A stretch of 64,000 nt of DNA from Desulfobulbus oligotrophicus. Lineage in GTDB: Bacteria > Desulfobacterota > Desulfobulbia > Desulfobulbales > Desulfobulbaceae. The DNA is taken from NCBI RefSeq assembly GCF_016446285.1, contig NZ_CP054140.1, positions 353,501 to 417,500 of the forward strand, in the 5' to 3' direction. A model generated the notes under the pieces. That model was not told where the DNA came from and ran no database searches. It saw only the letters and a list, made by a program, of their open reading frames with translations. Of this stretch, positions 54,928 through 64,000 are shown piece after piece. Numbering within the stretch: the stretch's first letter is position 1; the number at the start of each line of letters is the position of its first letter. The position numbers and the translations under genes are program-made.

Positions 54928-56088
54928 ATGAAACAACAGACTGCAACCCGCAGTAAAGCAATGAAAATAGTTTATAAAGGTATCCTGTTAACCGGGCTAA
55001 TCCCATGTGTATCATTTGCCGCACCTGCAGTGACCGGTACAAGCGGTTCCCTGTCAACAGGGAATACAGCCGTTATCTCCGGCAGTGGTTTCGGTACACA
55101 CACCATGCAGGTTGAATCGTTACAAAACTACATTGAGGCAGGTACCGTAGGACAGAAGTTCGCAAAAACCGGATGGACACAGTCTGATTGGACCTGGGCT
55201 AGCCCGATGTATGCAACAGATGCCTCCCATTCCGGAAACAAATCATTAAAATGTACGGTGAACTCCAACAACAGTTACAACTGTGCCTTTGCTTATATAA
55301 TGCCGAACCCGGTTAAAGCAGGAAACAAATTCTATGCGTCATGGTGGGTCAAGTACAATGGCGACACGAATGGTCAGTGGAAGATGTTCAAGTTGAAGCA
55401 AAAAGAAACCATTATAGATAACCCCATGGAGTTTGTCTTTTTCAACTGGTTTTCTATGCAACAACAAGCACATGGAGCTGATTCGAATAATGTAGGATAC
55501 GGTATTTGGCCCAATGAAAACACGATCCCGAAAGGTGATAATAAATGGTATCGTTTCGAATTTGAAATGAATGCTGGAACAACAGGTTCCTCAAATGGCA
55601 GCTTTACAATCAGGACCACAACCGACACGGGAACTATTTACGAAGAACGCAGCACTGGTAATAGAACACACGCTGCTAATGCTGATGAATGGCGATATGC
55701 TATCTGGCAAAACTATATCGGTAATGGTATCAACAGCGCGGTCATCCATTTTGATGATATCTACGTACAAACAGGTACTCAGGCACGTGTTGAGTTGTGC
55801 TCTGGTAGCACCTGGGCAAAGCGAGGTAAATGTGAGATTCAAATACCGACATCGTGGAACGCATCTTCAATTCCAGTAACAGTCAACACTGGTAATTTCT
55901 CCTCTGGATCATCTGCCTACCTCTATGTTGTTGATTCCAGCGGAACAGCTAATAGCTCCGGCTACCAGGTAAGTGTTGGAGGAACATCGTCAGGAGGAGG
56001 AACGTCGTCAGGGGGAGGAACGTCAACACCAGATCCAAGTCCGGCTTCAGCTCCAGCTCCGCAATTGAGCTCCATAACAGTACAGTAA
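54928..56088 (+). CDS. Secreted carbohydrate-associated protein, paralogue 1
   Basis: About 386 residues from ATG 54928 (AAAAGGTG upstream). Signal ends CVSFA. An IPT/TIG-like start (PAVTGTSGSLSTGNTAVISG) is followed by a jelly-roll-like domain with Trp-rich strands (YASWWVKYNGDTNGQWKMFK). It ends with a Gly/Ser and Pro/Ala linker (SSGGGTSSGGGTSTPDPSPA). The domain resembles concanavalin-like carbohydrate-binding folds; this is inference. The family was not firmly recognised. Confidence 0.72.
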   Translation: MKQQTATRSKAMKIVYKGILLTGLIPCVSFAAPAVTGTSGSLSTGNTAVISGSGFGTHTMQVESLQNYIEAGTVGQKFAKTGWTQSDWTWASPMYATDASHSGNKSLKCTVNSNNSYNCAFAYIMPNPVKAGNKFYASWWVKYNGDTNGQWKMFKLKQKETIIDNPMEFVFFNWFSMQQQAHGADSNNVGYGIWPNENTIPKGDNKWYRFEFEMNAGTTGSSNGSFTIRTTTDTGTIYEERSTGNRTHAANADEWRYAIWQNYIGNGINSAVIHFDDIYVQTGTQARVELCSGSTWAKRGKCEIQIPTSWNASSIPVTVNTGNFSSGSSAYLYVVDSSGTANSSGYQVSVGGTSSGGGTSSGGGTSTPDPSPASAPAPQLSSITVQ

Positions 56089-56319
56089 TACTTACTACTT
56101 ACCTCTATTTAACTAACGTAGTTAATGACGCCTAACAGAAGATACCAGTCAAGAAACAAGCTGGCAAACACCAAATTTCGAGCAATAACAAGATTATCGT
56201 GCAACCCAATCTTAACTTGCACAGAATACCTTGACTTAACTATATTATGTCCAGTTATAATTTAATTGTTCTTTAATTGCACATGAATCACCATTCTTCA
56301 TGCAAGAGGTTTACACGTT

Positions 56320-57465
56320 ATGAAAAAAATTAAACTTTTAAGCTTAGCCCTTCCAACCCTTCTGATGGTTGCCGGCACTTCTTCAGCTGTCTGGGCAGCA
56401 CCTGCAGTGACTGGGGCAAGCGGTTCCCTGTCAACAGGGAATACAGCCATTATCTCCGGCAGTGGCTTCGGTACACACACCATGCAGGTTGAATCGCTGC
56501 AACCTGCTATTGAGGCAGGAACTGTAGGACAGAAGTTCGCAAAAACCGGATGGACACAGTCTGATTGGACCTGGGCTAGCCCGATGTATGCAACAGATGC
56601 CTCCCATTCCGGAAACAAATCATTAAAATGTACGGTGAACTCCAACAACAGTTACAACTGTGCCTTTGCTTATATAATGCCGAACCCGGTTAAAGCAGGG
56701 AACAAATTCTATGCGTCATGGTGGGTCAAGTACAATGGCGATACGAATGGTCAGTGGAAGATGTTCAAGTTGAAGCAAAAAGAAACCATTATGGACAACC
56801 CCATGGAGTTTGTCTTTTTCAACTGGTTTGCGTCTCAGCAGATAGTAGGTGGAGCTGACTCCAATAACGTTGAATACGGCATCTGGCCTCAACAAAACAC
56901 GATCCCAAAAGGGGATAATAAATGGTATCGTCTAGAGTTCGAAATGAACGCTGGAACAACAGGTTCCTCGAATGGCAGCTTTACAATCAGGACCACAACT
57001 GATACGGGGACTATTTACGAAGAACGCAGCACTGGTAATAGAACACACGCTGCTAATGCTGATGAGTGGCGATACGCTATCTGGCAGAATTATATCGGTA
57101 ATGGTATCAACAGCGCAGTCATCCATTTTGATGATATCTACGTACAAACAGGTACTCAGGCACGTGTTGAGTTGTGTTCTGGCAGCACCTGGGCAAAGCG
57201 GGGTAAATGTGAGATTCAAATACCGACATCGTGGAACGCATCTTCAATTCCAGTAACAGTCAACACTGGTAATTTCTCCTCTGGATCATCTGCCTACCTC
57301 TATGTTGTTGATTCCAGCGGAACCGCTAATAGTTCCGGCTACCAGGTAAGTGTTGGAGGAACATCGTCAGGAGGAGGAACATCGTCAGGAGGAGGAACAT
57401 CAACACCAGATCCGAGTCCGGCTTCAGCTCCAGCTCCGCAATTAAACTCCATAACAGCACAGTAA
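56320..57465 (+). CDS. Secreted carbohydrate-associated protein, paralogue 2
   Basis: 381 residues. It has its own signal peptide (IKLLSLALPTLLMVAGTSSAVWA), then the same domains as the gene before it. Long blocks are identical in DNA, but residues about 168-200 differ (FASQQIVGG against FSMQQQAHG, WPQQNT against WPNENT). Ribosome-binding site AGAGG. The 231-bp spacer between the two genes shows no gene. Confidence 0.75.
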   Translation: MKKIKLLSLALPTLLMVAGTSSAVWAAPAVTGASGSLSTGNTAIISGSGFGTHTMQVESLQPAIEAGTVGQKFAKTGWTQSDWTWASPMYATDASHSGNKSLKCTVNSNNSYNCAFAYIMPNPVKAGNKFYASWWVKYNGDTNGQWKMFKLKQKETIMDNPMEFVFFNWFASQQIVGGADSNNVEYGIWPQQNTIPKGDNKWYRLEFEMNAGTTGSSNGSFTIRTTTDTGTIYEERSTGNRTHAANADEWRYAIWQNYIGNGINSAVIHFDDIYVQTGTQARVELCSGSTWAKRGKCEIQIPTSWNASSIPVTVNTGNFSSGSSAYLYVVDSSGTANSSGYQVSVGGTSSGGGTSSGGGTSTPDPSPASAPAPQLNSITAQ

Positions 57466-57553
57466 CACCCCAGTCCACCCCCTATGTACTTAGCGATGCG
57501 CAGTAAGCAACAATAATAAAAACCAAACATACAACCACTTAAAAACATTGCAT

Positions 57554-57605
57554 AAACGACACCATTATTTTAGTCATCACTGTTAAAATAATAGTGTCGT
57601 TTTCA
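57554..57605 (+). terminator. Rho-independent terminator
   Basis: Stem of 19 bp (AAACGACACCATTATTTTA against its near-perfect complement, one mismatch) followed by TTTTC. It ends the paralogue transcript. Confidence 0.85.
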
Positions 57606-57691
57606 TACCCTCCTCAACAACCTTTACTTCCTCAAAGGGACTTGATTAAGTCCTTCTCCTCCCTTTTGAACACAAAGGACACCTTCACAGT

Positions 57692-59509
57692 ATGCACAGT
57701 ATTAATGGTATACTTTCCTGGAAGCGGAATGTGCAACTATGCGCTGCAACAATGAGCCGTGGATCTTCCCAACACTACCCCAACCCTCTGAACGTGCTCG
57801 TTGACGAACCTCTTGTACTGAGTCATCAACAGCCAGAGCCTGCCGGCACGAAAACCATGGTAGAGCAACCCGAACGGTTTGGCTGCTGGGCCCTTGCTTT
57901 CATCGGCAGAATCTATAACAGTGCAGAAGTACAAAAAAAACTCATTGATCACGGTTATACTTTCGAAGCACTAAATGATGTTGAACTTGTACTCAAAGCC
58001 TGGGACTGCTGGGGTGAAGAGTGCCTGCATAGGCTACAGGGTCAGTTTGTCTTCTGCATTGTCAACACCGATAAAAAACGTCTTCACCTCTGTCGAGATC
58101 GTTACGGTAATCAGCCCCTCTTTTACAGCCATATTGAAAAGGAACTCCTCTTTTCTTCTCATCTGCGCACCTTAGTGCAGGCTCAGTCCAGAAAACCAGA
58201 ACCTGACCAGGATGCCCTAGCCGTTTTCCTGGCCCTGCACTATGTACCGGCACCACAGACCGGCTGGAAACATATCCAAAAACTTCGTCCCGGCCACATT
58301 TTGACCGTCACATACACAGAAGAGCGACTGCAGATTACAGAACCTAGGGCCTGGCACAGACCATTTTCACCGATGAATACTGAAAAGGGGATCTCTCTGC
58401 AGCAACTAGACACAGCCCTGTCGGAAAGTGTGTACAGACAAATGGGGAGAGATGCTCCCATTGGTGCTTTTTTAAGTGGAGGGGTGGATTCCAGCCTGAT
58501 TTGTCACTATGCTGCCCAACATCGTACCGACCCCTTGCATACCTTTTCCATCGGTTTTGTCGATGCCGGTTCAGAGTATGACGAAACTGTCCATGCTCGA
58601 CGGGCTGCAGAAATTATTGGTGCCCACCACCATGCTGTGCGGGTAGAACTTGCTGGAATCTCAGATCGTATAGAACTCGTCTTGGCAGAAATGGACGAGT
58701 TGAACGCCGATACTTCTGTCTTCCTCACCCATATTGTGTGCGAAGAGGCAAGCAAGCACGTGGCTGTCTGTCTCAGCGGTGCCGGCGGCGACGAGCTGTT
58801 CGGTGGATACTTCCGCCATCAGGCTTTGTTAGCACTGAAACTTCTTCAAAAAATCCCCAAACCATTGATCAGCACTGTGCGGACTATTCTCCATCCACTA
58901 CCGCAAAATCGTGATCATCGCCTGGGTAACCTTGTACGACGCCTGATCCGATTCTTTGAACAACGCGACCATGAGCAGAGTGATTTTTTAACCATCGTTC
59001 GCCAGGACCGTGCCTACCCGCAAACCCCTTCGTTCTTCCAACAGCCAAGAATAAACACCCTGCTCAAAGCACTGGAATTTGATTTCAATCACTTTTTAAG
59101 TGATAACATCCTCACCTTCACCAACACGATGGCCCGGGTTCATAATCTGGAGATATGCGTTCCTTTTCTTGACACCAACGTTATCAGGGTTGCCGAACAG
59201 ATGCGCAACAATCAACGTGTCACACTCTTTGACAAAAAGATACTGCTCAAACAGCTGGCTGCCCGTTACTTTCCCAGGGATTTGATCTACAGAAAAAAAC
59301 AGGGCTTTGCCGCCCCTTTGGAAGTGTGGTTGAGAAATCTGCCAAGAGAAGCATTAAAAAAGCGCTGCCTGGGAGAAGCAAGCAAACTTCTTGTTTCTGA
59401 ACCTGCAATCAATCAACTTGTTGACAGTTTTCTTGATGATCGGCGTGATCTCTCTTTGCAACTGTTTGCGCTGATTGTGATGAATGTGTGGTATCAGGGA
59501 GGTAATTAA
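57692..59509 (+). CDS. Asparagine synthase-like protein lacking the N-terminal cysteine
   Basis: 605 residues. The N-terminal class II amidotransferase domain reads MHSINGILSW instead of the usual MCGI-G-L, so His replaces the catalytic Cys2. The rest of the domain is kept (FIGRIYNSAE, RDRYGNQPLFY). The synthetase domain has the ATP-pyrophosphatase motif FLSGGVDSSL (about residue 261) and SGAGGDELFGGY. Such proteins in polysaccharide loci amidate sugars or other acids. Loss of Cys means ammonia or another donor, or a structural role. Its stop overlaps the convergent glycosyltransferase stop. Confidence 0.88.
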   Translation: MHSINGILSWKRNVQLCAATMSRGSSQHYPNPLNVLVDEPLVLSHQQPEPAGTKTMVEQPERFGCWALAFIGRIYNSAEVQKKLIDHGYTFEALNDVELVLKAWDCWGEECLHRLQGQFVFCIVNTDKKRLHLCRDRYGNQPLFYSHIEKELLFSSHLRTLVQAQSRKPEPDQDALAVFLALHYVPAPQTGWKHIQKLRPGHILTVTYTEERLQITEPRAWHRPFSPMNTEKGISLQQLDTALSESVYRQMGRDAPIGAFLSGGVDSSLICHYAAQHRTDPLHTFSIGFVDAGSEYDETVHARRAAEIIGAHHHAVRVELAGISDRIELVLAEMDELNADTSVFLTHIVCEEASKHVAVCLSGAGGDELFGGYFRHQALLALKLLQKIPKPLISTVRTILHPLPQNRDHRLGNLVRRLIRFFEQRDHEQSDFLTIVRQDRAYPQTPSFFQQPRINTLLKALEFDFNHFLSDNILTFTNTMARVHNLEICVPFLDTNVIRVAEQMRNNQRVTLFDKKILLKQLAARYFPRDLIYRKKQGFAAPLEVWLRNLPREALKKRCLGEASKLLVSEPAINQLVDSFLDDRRDLSLQLFALIVMNVWYQGGN

Positions 59510-60699
59510 GAGGCAACATCCAACCAAACCTGTTTTTGGATGTCGGCAAGCCGGGGCCAATCATAGTTTGTCTTTACAAACTCAAAGGCATGTGCAGCCA
59601 GGTGCTGTTGTTTCTGTTCATCTGAATAACAGGTAACCACAGCCTCCGAAAAACTCTTTGGATCATCTCGAAGCATGAGTTCTCGACCATCAACAACATC
59701 AATTCCCTCAGCGCCAATGGAAGTGGAAACAATGGCTTTTTTCATAGCCATTGCTTCAAAAATTTTAAGCCGGGAACCACCGCCAATTCTCAAGGGGACG
59801 ATACACACCCTTGCCCGAGCAATATACGGCCGAACATCCGCCACCCATCCGGTCAACTGAATGGAGGAATCCTTTCGGGCAGCCTGTTTCATTTTTTCTG
59901 TTGGGTTTTTACCGACAAAAACAAGACTGGCATCAGGCAACTCTTTTCTTATGGTGGGCCAATGCTCATCGATAAAAAAATAAGCTGCATCCTGATTGCT
60001 GAACGTATCATAAGATGCGGTAAACACGATAGAATCGTTGCATACCTCTGAGCAAGTCTCCACATAAAATCCTACATCCACCCCATTTTCAACAGTACAG
60101 GGGCGACCACCATACTGCTCTATAACAGCACTGTCATTCTTGCTGACAGCAGTACAAAATGCAACCTGTGGATACCAGTATCTCTCCAGTTGTTCAATTT
60201 TTCTTGCCTGGTTGAGTGCAACAAGTTTTTTGAGTGGGTTTTTTGTCTGCTCTGCAAGCCGAAACCATATATCAGACTCGATGTTGTGTGAAGAAATGAC
60301 ACATCTTTCCAAATCACACCCAATCAACAAAGGGGCCAGATTCGTCCATTCACAATGAATAACATCGGGATGTAAACTATGTATCAGAGAAGAAAGGCGT
60401 TCCTTCAACTCAGGTTGCACATGGTACACTGTTGAAAAAGGGGTCGACTCAAACAGGTTGAGACCGACTCGTGCATAAAAGGGTAGGGTCCACTTTTTCA
60501 AACGCCTGTCTTCAATGGCAACAACCTTAATACCGAGCCGCTCCATTTCGACAACCTTTGTTTGATCGGCATCACCGTAACACAACAGCGTTATCTCAAA
60601 AGATTGAGCCAAGTGTTTCAACAGATTATAGGTGCGAATTTTCTTGCCGCTATCAAGTGGAAATGGAATCCACTCATCAATAACCAATACTTTTTTCAT
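59506..60699 (-). CDS. Family 4 glycosyltransferase
   Basis: 397 residues of GT-B fold. The N-terminal motif is PFPLDSGKKIRTYNLLKHLA; the C-terminal donor-binding region has VCIVPLRIGGGSRLKIFEAMAMKKAIVSTSIGAEGI, the GT4 E-x7-E region. Probably adds a sugar to a cell-surface polysaccharide. Convergent with the asparagine-synthase-like gene. Confidence 0.92.
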   Translation of the reverse strand: MKKVLVIDEWIPFPLDSGKKIRTYNLLKHLAQSFEITLLCYGDADQTKVVEMERLGIKVVAIEDRRLKKWTLPFYARVGLNLFESTPFSTVYHVQPELKERLSSLIHSLHPDVIHCEWTNLAPLLIGCDLERCVISSHNIESDIWFRLAEQTKNPLKKLVALNQARKIEQLERYWYPQVAFCTAVSKNDSAVIEQYGGRPCTVENGVDVGFYVETCSEVCNDSIVFTASYDTFSNQDAAYFFIDEHWPTIRKELPDASLVFVGKNPTEKMKQAARKDSSIQLTGWVADVRPYIARARVCIVPLRIGGGSRLKIFEAMAMKKAIVSTSIGAEGIDVVDGRELMLRDDPKSFSEAVVTCYSDEQKQQHLAAHAFEFVKTNYDWPRLADIQKQVWLDVAS

Positions 60700-60837
60700 G
60701 CATGCACAACCAATGTAAAAAATGCTCTAGGTTGGGATAAAAACTAATTTGAAATTCTTTCGATCCAGGGAAATTATTATCTCTTCCGAACACAGACTAC
60801 TCTGCTATTCATACAGTACTTTTTCATCTCACTCTGA

Positions 60838-62109
60838 CTAAAGTATAGCATGATCCGAAACGGTATTTTCCGTAGTACCTAGCTGCACTATCGTCCACAT
60901 GGCTCCCGACAAGCCTATAGCAAACCACCAGTAGATCTCATAGGTGTCCATACCAAACAGACCTAAAAATAACCGTGCCCAGATAAAGGCCACCACTGCC
61001 TTTGAAACCGCTGCCACAAACTGCTGATCCGGGCTTCTACAGCCTAACAGTCTTTTCTGAATCTGTTTGTTGACCGTGAATATCTGATAGATCACCATAA
61101 AAAATGCGATTACACCTACTGGGCCGAGGTTTGTCAGTAGTTCGAGATAGAGGTTGTGAGTGTCCTGAAAGCGGCCGAACATCTCCATGCGCACCAAGGG
61201 AAAGGCACCAACCCCCACGCCCAACGGGTAAGCAAGGTAAACATCCACAGCATCATGGATGATCTCCATCCTGGTCTCGGACGATGCTCCCTCTCGCTCT
61301 TGCATGGTAAAGATGGACTCAAACCGTTCTTTATACTCGTCCGGGGCAAAAGCAAGGGTTACAGCCCCAATTAAACCGGCTAAAATAAAGTATCGCCACT
61401 TGGCCTTTCCCGGACTGAGGACAAAAAAGACCAGGCCAAGCCCAATGGTGGCCACATAGCCTGTACGCGAACCGGTAAAGATGATGATCACCGCACAGAA
61501 GGCAAGCAGCAGCAGCAAAGCGCACTTCCAGATTCGAGCAACTGTCGGAAACAGAAAGTAAATAAACGGCAGACACCCCACTGCCATCCCGCTGAATGAG
61601 TTCGGGTGCCCATACATCGGGGTTGACCCGTGCAACCGCATAATTCCCTGATTTTGCCATACCTGGCCACCGGTCACCCAGCCCACAAAGCCCTCCTGCC
61701 CCAGCTTGAGCATTGCCAGCAGAAACGCACCGACCACCATCTTCAGGGCCCAGGGCGTGCGTACAAATACAGACAAAAAGACGGCCAACATGGCAAACTT
61801 CACAACCCGGTCGAAATAGATATTCCAAGAATGCGAGAAATCATGCGAAAACAGCGTATAGCAGGTAAAAATACCAAGAAGAAAGAGAACAGGTCCAAAC
61901 AGGGGCGAGTTCTTTTCAGGTATGGAAAAGTAGGTGGAAAACGCTGCCAGGGACAGGATAGCACCAAGGCAAAATTCAAACCGGATTGTACCTAATAAAC
62001 CAACCCGTAGGCCGAGTTGTAAATACCAGGTAAGTATATAGATACAGGTGAGATAGACCCACAGTCTGTTCGGCTGATACCGAGCTGTAGACAAGGTGGA
62101 ACTCTTCAT
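60838..62109 (-). CDS. O-antigen ligase/polymerase (Wzy_C family)
   Basis: 423 residues, about ten to twelve membrane helices. The family loop is visible: HGSTPMYGHPNSFSGM, then GSRTGYVA and GVGVGAFP...DTHNLYLELLTNLG. It polymerises or transfers lipid-linked glycans in the inner membrane. Its start overlaps the adenylate-forming enzyme stop by 4 bp (ATGA). Confidence 0.92.
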   Translation of the reverse strand: MKSSTLSTARYQPNRLWVYLTCIYILTWYLQLGLRVGLLGTIRFEFCLGAILSLAAFSTYFSIPEKNSPLFGPVLFLLGIFTCYTLFSHDFSHSWNIYFDRVVKFAMLAVFLSVFVRTPWALKMVVGAFLLAMLKLGQEGFVGWVTGGQVWQNQGIMRLHGSTPMYGHPNSFSGMAVGCLPFIYFLFPTVARIWKCALLLLLAFCAVIIIFTGSRTGYVATIGLGLVFFVLSPGKAKWRYFILAGLIGAVTLAFAPDEYKERFESIFTMQEREGASSETRMEIIHDAVDVYLAYPLGVGVGAFPLVRMEMFGRFQDTHNLYLELLTNLGPVGVIAFFMVIYQIFTVNKQIQKRLLGCRSPDQQFVAAVSKAVVAFIWARLFLGLFGMDTYEIYWWFAIGLSGAMWTIVQLGTTENTVSDHAIL

Positions 62110-63452
62110 TTGACATGACAGATGGAAAATCTGAACTTGCCAGACTGTTCCGGAAGGATTGCGTCAAGCAGTACAAGGCGGATTTGGGCGTCTTCACTAA
62201 AGACGGATTTCCAATAGGTGATCAGTTCCCTGCCCACCTCTTCTGTATAGGTGGGGCCGACCACCAGACGCATCTCAAAATCCAGCAGTGCATGCTGCAC
62301 AATCTGCATCTGGTCAAGCCCTGTAAACCGGGTCAGGGTATTCTCAATCAAAGAGATACCCGCCACCCTGGTCTGGTCCGGCTTGACTAAAAAGTCCGCC
62401 ACTCTGCCGGCCAGCCCCTCCATCAGCGGCAATCCCCTGCCACAGGAGCAGCGCCGGTCAGTTGGTATTCCCACATCCTCCACCTGATAGCGGATAAAGG
62501 GCATGGCTGTATTGATAAGATCGGTCACAACAATTTTACCCGGTTCACCAGCCGCTGCGGGCTGTCCGTCCTCGCCGATGAACTCGATAAACAGATGATC
62601 GATGTTCAAGTGCATGCCCTCATGACGCTCACACTCGCAGGCAATCAGGCTCACCTCTTCGCACCCGTAGCGATCAATCACACGCACGCCAAAGGTCTCT
62701 TCAATCACCTGCCGTTCCGATGGGATCAGCATCATGGAGGAGGAGATAATACCCTTAGGCTGCAGGCCGATGATGTTCAGCTTTTTCAGGTAGCAGGCCA
62801 AAAGATAGAGGGAGTGTGCATGCCCGAACAGCAGGGTCGGTTTCATGCGATGCCACTGGCTGACAAAGCTGCGAACAGCATCATCATTCACACTCATGGT
62901 ATCAAGATAGAGTATAGGCTGCACCAGCCAGTGCTGTAACCATTCCTTAACTGTTTTCGGCAGCATCGGATTTCCCCAGCAGGCAGCAACAGGCTCGCCC
63001 GGCTGCCAACCGGCCCAGCGATCGTGTCGCCAGGCACAGCCGTTGCGCCTCTCACTGCACTCTTCTGTATAGTACAGCTCTAACGACCTGCCTGTTGAAC
63101 CTCCGGTCTTGGCCTGCTGTAGGTTTTCCACCTCAAAACCCTGGCTCAACATGGATGGTCCTGCGGCACGAATCTCCTCTTTGGTCAGGATGGGAAGTCG
63201 ACGAAGATCATCAGGCGTACTGATCATGTCCGGCGTGATGCCGGCTGCCTCAAAACGTTGCCGATAAAAGGTGTTGCCTGTATAGGCGGCGTTCAATAAC
63301 GTCTGCAGACATTGCCACTGGATAGCGCGCAGCTCTTCTTCCGGCAACCACTGGGATTTTTCCAGCTCCTGCCAGCACTCCAGCTTAACCGAACCGTTCT
63401 TCAGGGCAAGCAGTCGTTCAACAATATTTCGACGGATAAACGGCATGAGCAT
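62106..63452 (-). CDS. PaaK/CapK-like adenylate-forming protein
   Basis: 448 residues. ANL-superfamily features: KTGGSTGRSLELYYT (phosphate loop), YGCEEVSLIACEC (adenine site) and VVTDLINTAMPFIRYQVEDVG. CapK-type proteins in capsule loci probably activate a carboxylic acid for attachment to the glycan. The start is 63452, or the second Met at 63446. Confidence 0.92.
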   Translation of the reverse strand: MLMPFIRRNIVERLLALKNGSVKLECWQELEKSQWLPEEELRAIQWQCLQTLLNAAYTGNTFYRQRFEAAGITPDMISTPDDLRRLPILTKEEIRAAGPSMLSQGFEVENLQQAKTGGSTGRSLELYYTEECSERRNGCAWRHDRWAGWQPGEPVAACWGNPMLPKTVKEWLQHWLVQPILYLDTMSVNDDAVRSFVSQWHRMKPTLLFGHAHSLYLLACYLKKLNIIGLQPKGIISSSMMLIPSERQVIEETFGVRVIDRYGCEEVSLIACECERHEGMHLNIDHLFIEFIGEDGQPAAAGEPGKIVVTDLINTAMPFIRYQVEDVGIPTDRRCSCGRGLPLMEGLAGRVADFLVKPDQTRVAGISLIENTLTRFTGLDQMQIVQHALLDFEMRLVVGPTYTEEVGRELITYWKSVFSEDAQIRLVLLDAILPEQSGKFRFSICHVK

Positions 63453-63486
63453 GGGCCGACCTCTTGTGCAGTAAAGGCATAGGTGT

Positions 63487-64000
63487 TCAGACTGTGTTCA
63501 CCACATAATGGCTGGAGCCGTGACCAACAGAGATCTCCGCAGTTCTGTGCACAACCACCCCATAGTCCGGCACTGATTTTGTCACCACCGTATTTGCACC
63601 AATGGCAACATGGTTGCCGATCTGAATACCACCGATAACAAACGAACCCGGCCCAATGTATACGTTATCCCCTATCACCGGTGTACCCGGATGTTTGCCC
63701 CCATAGGTGGCCCCTATGGTAACCCCATGGTTCAGGTTGCAATTTTTACCGATAACAGCAGCATGGTTGACCACTATGCCTCCATAATGGCCGATATACA
63801 GACCAGGGCCGATGGTGGTGTTGTAGGGTATGGAAATACCGTACCTGTACGCAAGCTGCCTGAGCCTCCATCGGCAGAACAGATAGATACCTCGCCCCCA
63901 CGAATGGTTCTTATAAAAGGCTGCCAGACGGATCCAGCAGGAATAGGCAAATCCCGGGGTCTGCCAGTACACAGACAAGAGATCAGCCCATGTAAACGGT
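63487..64000 (-). CDS. Hexapeptide-repeat serine acetyltransferase-like protein (5' end outside window)
   Basis: At least 171 residues; the frame is open to the window edge (a TTG at 63978 is the first possible in-window start), so the true start is probably to the right. Left-handed beta-helix repeats: TTIGPGLYIGHYGGIVVNHAAVIGKNC, NLNHGVTIGATYGGKHPGTPVIGDNVYIG. His in LNHG is the catalytic one of SAT-type acyltransferases. In this locus it may acetylate a sugar and not serine. Confidence 0.9.
   Translation of the reverse strand, partial: PFTWADLLSVYWQTPGFAYSCWIRLAAFYKNHSWGRGIYLFCRWRLRQLAYRYGISIPYNTTIGPGLYIGHYGGIVVNHAAVIGKNCNLNHGVTIGATYGGKHPGTPVIGDNVYIGPGSFVIGGIQIGNHVAIGANTVVTKSVPDYGVVVHRTAEISVGHGSSHYVVNTV

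Overview
The window is chromosomal DNA from a Gram-negative bacterium. It has TonB-dependent uptake, lipoproteins and outer-membrane efflux remnants. Gene content and codon style fit a deltaproteobacterium (Desulfobulbales-like), but that placement is inference. It falls into three parts.

Part 1 (1 to about 36,462) is the right-hand portion of an integrative conjugative element or integrated plasmid. From the left it carries a type I restriction-modification set (hsdR 3' part, hsdM, hsdS), a decayed helicase fragment, and a rightward operon of about seven genes (4743-16053) that looks like an anti-phage or DNA-processing system. The operon encodes a very acidic protein, a SNF2/RapA-type helicase, a DUF262/HNH GmrSD-like protein, an AAA ATPase, a PLD-like protein, a protein split by an IS5-type insertion sequence, and a 55-residue protein. 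Facing it is a leftward F-type conjugation cluster (31,704 down to 16,082): traA, L, E, K, B, V, C, W, U, trbC, trbI, an S26 peptidase, traF, traH, traG and a lytic transglycosylase. Upstream lie an OmpA-like protein, a sigma-factor-like regulator, six 22-bp-spaced iterons and a TrfA-like replication initiator, then an Xis-like and an XRE protein, a zinc-finger protein and a divergent repressor. Three copies of the palindrome TGAGCANNTGCTCA lie in this control region. The element ends at a 59-nt 3' fragment of tRNA-Leu(GAG), the expected att scar. The intact tRNA and probably the integrase, relaxase and coupling protein lie left of the window.

Part 2 (about 36.5-51.8 kb) is host chromosome rich in small repeats. 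It holds an IS3-like remnant, a GIY-YIG nuclease gene between large palindromes, arylamine N-acetyltransferase and carboxymuconolactone decarboxylase-type genes, and a cobalamin riboswitch with its own terminator ahead of a TonB receptor and a BtuFCD-like ABC importer. A sulfonate/taurine-type ABC transporter follows, with its genes separated by an island of three tandem 427-bp units. Each unit is a GIY-YIG gene bracketed by two palindromes. An inverted array of five gene-less 134-bp versions of the same unit sits about 3 kb away, inside the wreck of a NodT-family efflux gene. This looks like an autonomous/non-autonomous mobile repeat family.

Part 3 (about 52-64 kb) is a surface and exopolysaccharide region. 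It has a PKD-repeat secreted protein with a lectin-like C-terminus, a near-identical pair of secreted proteins, an asparagine-synthase-like protein without its catalytic cysteine, a GT4 glycosyltransferase, an O-antigen ligase/polymerase, a PaaK/CapK-like adenylate-forming enzyme and a hexapeptide acyltransferase that runs off the right edge.

All calls are from reading the sequence and translations. No database search was run.
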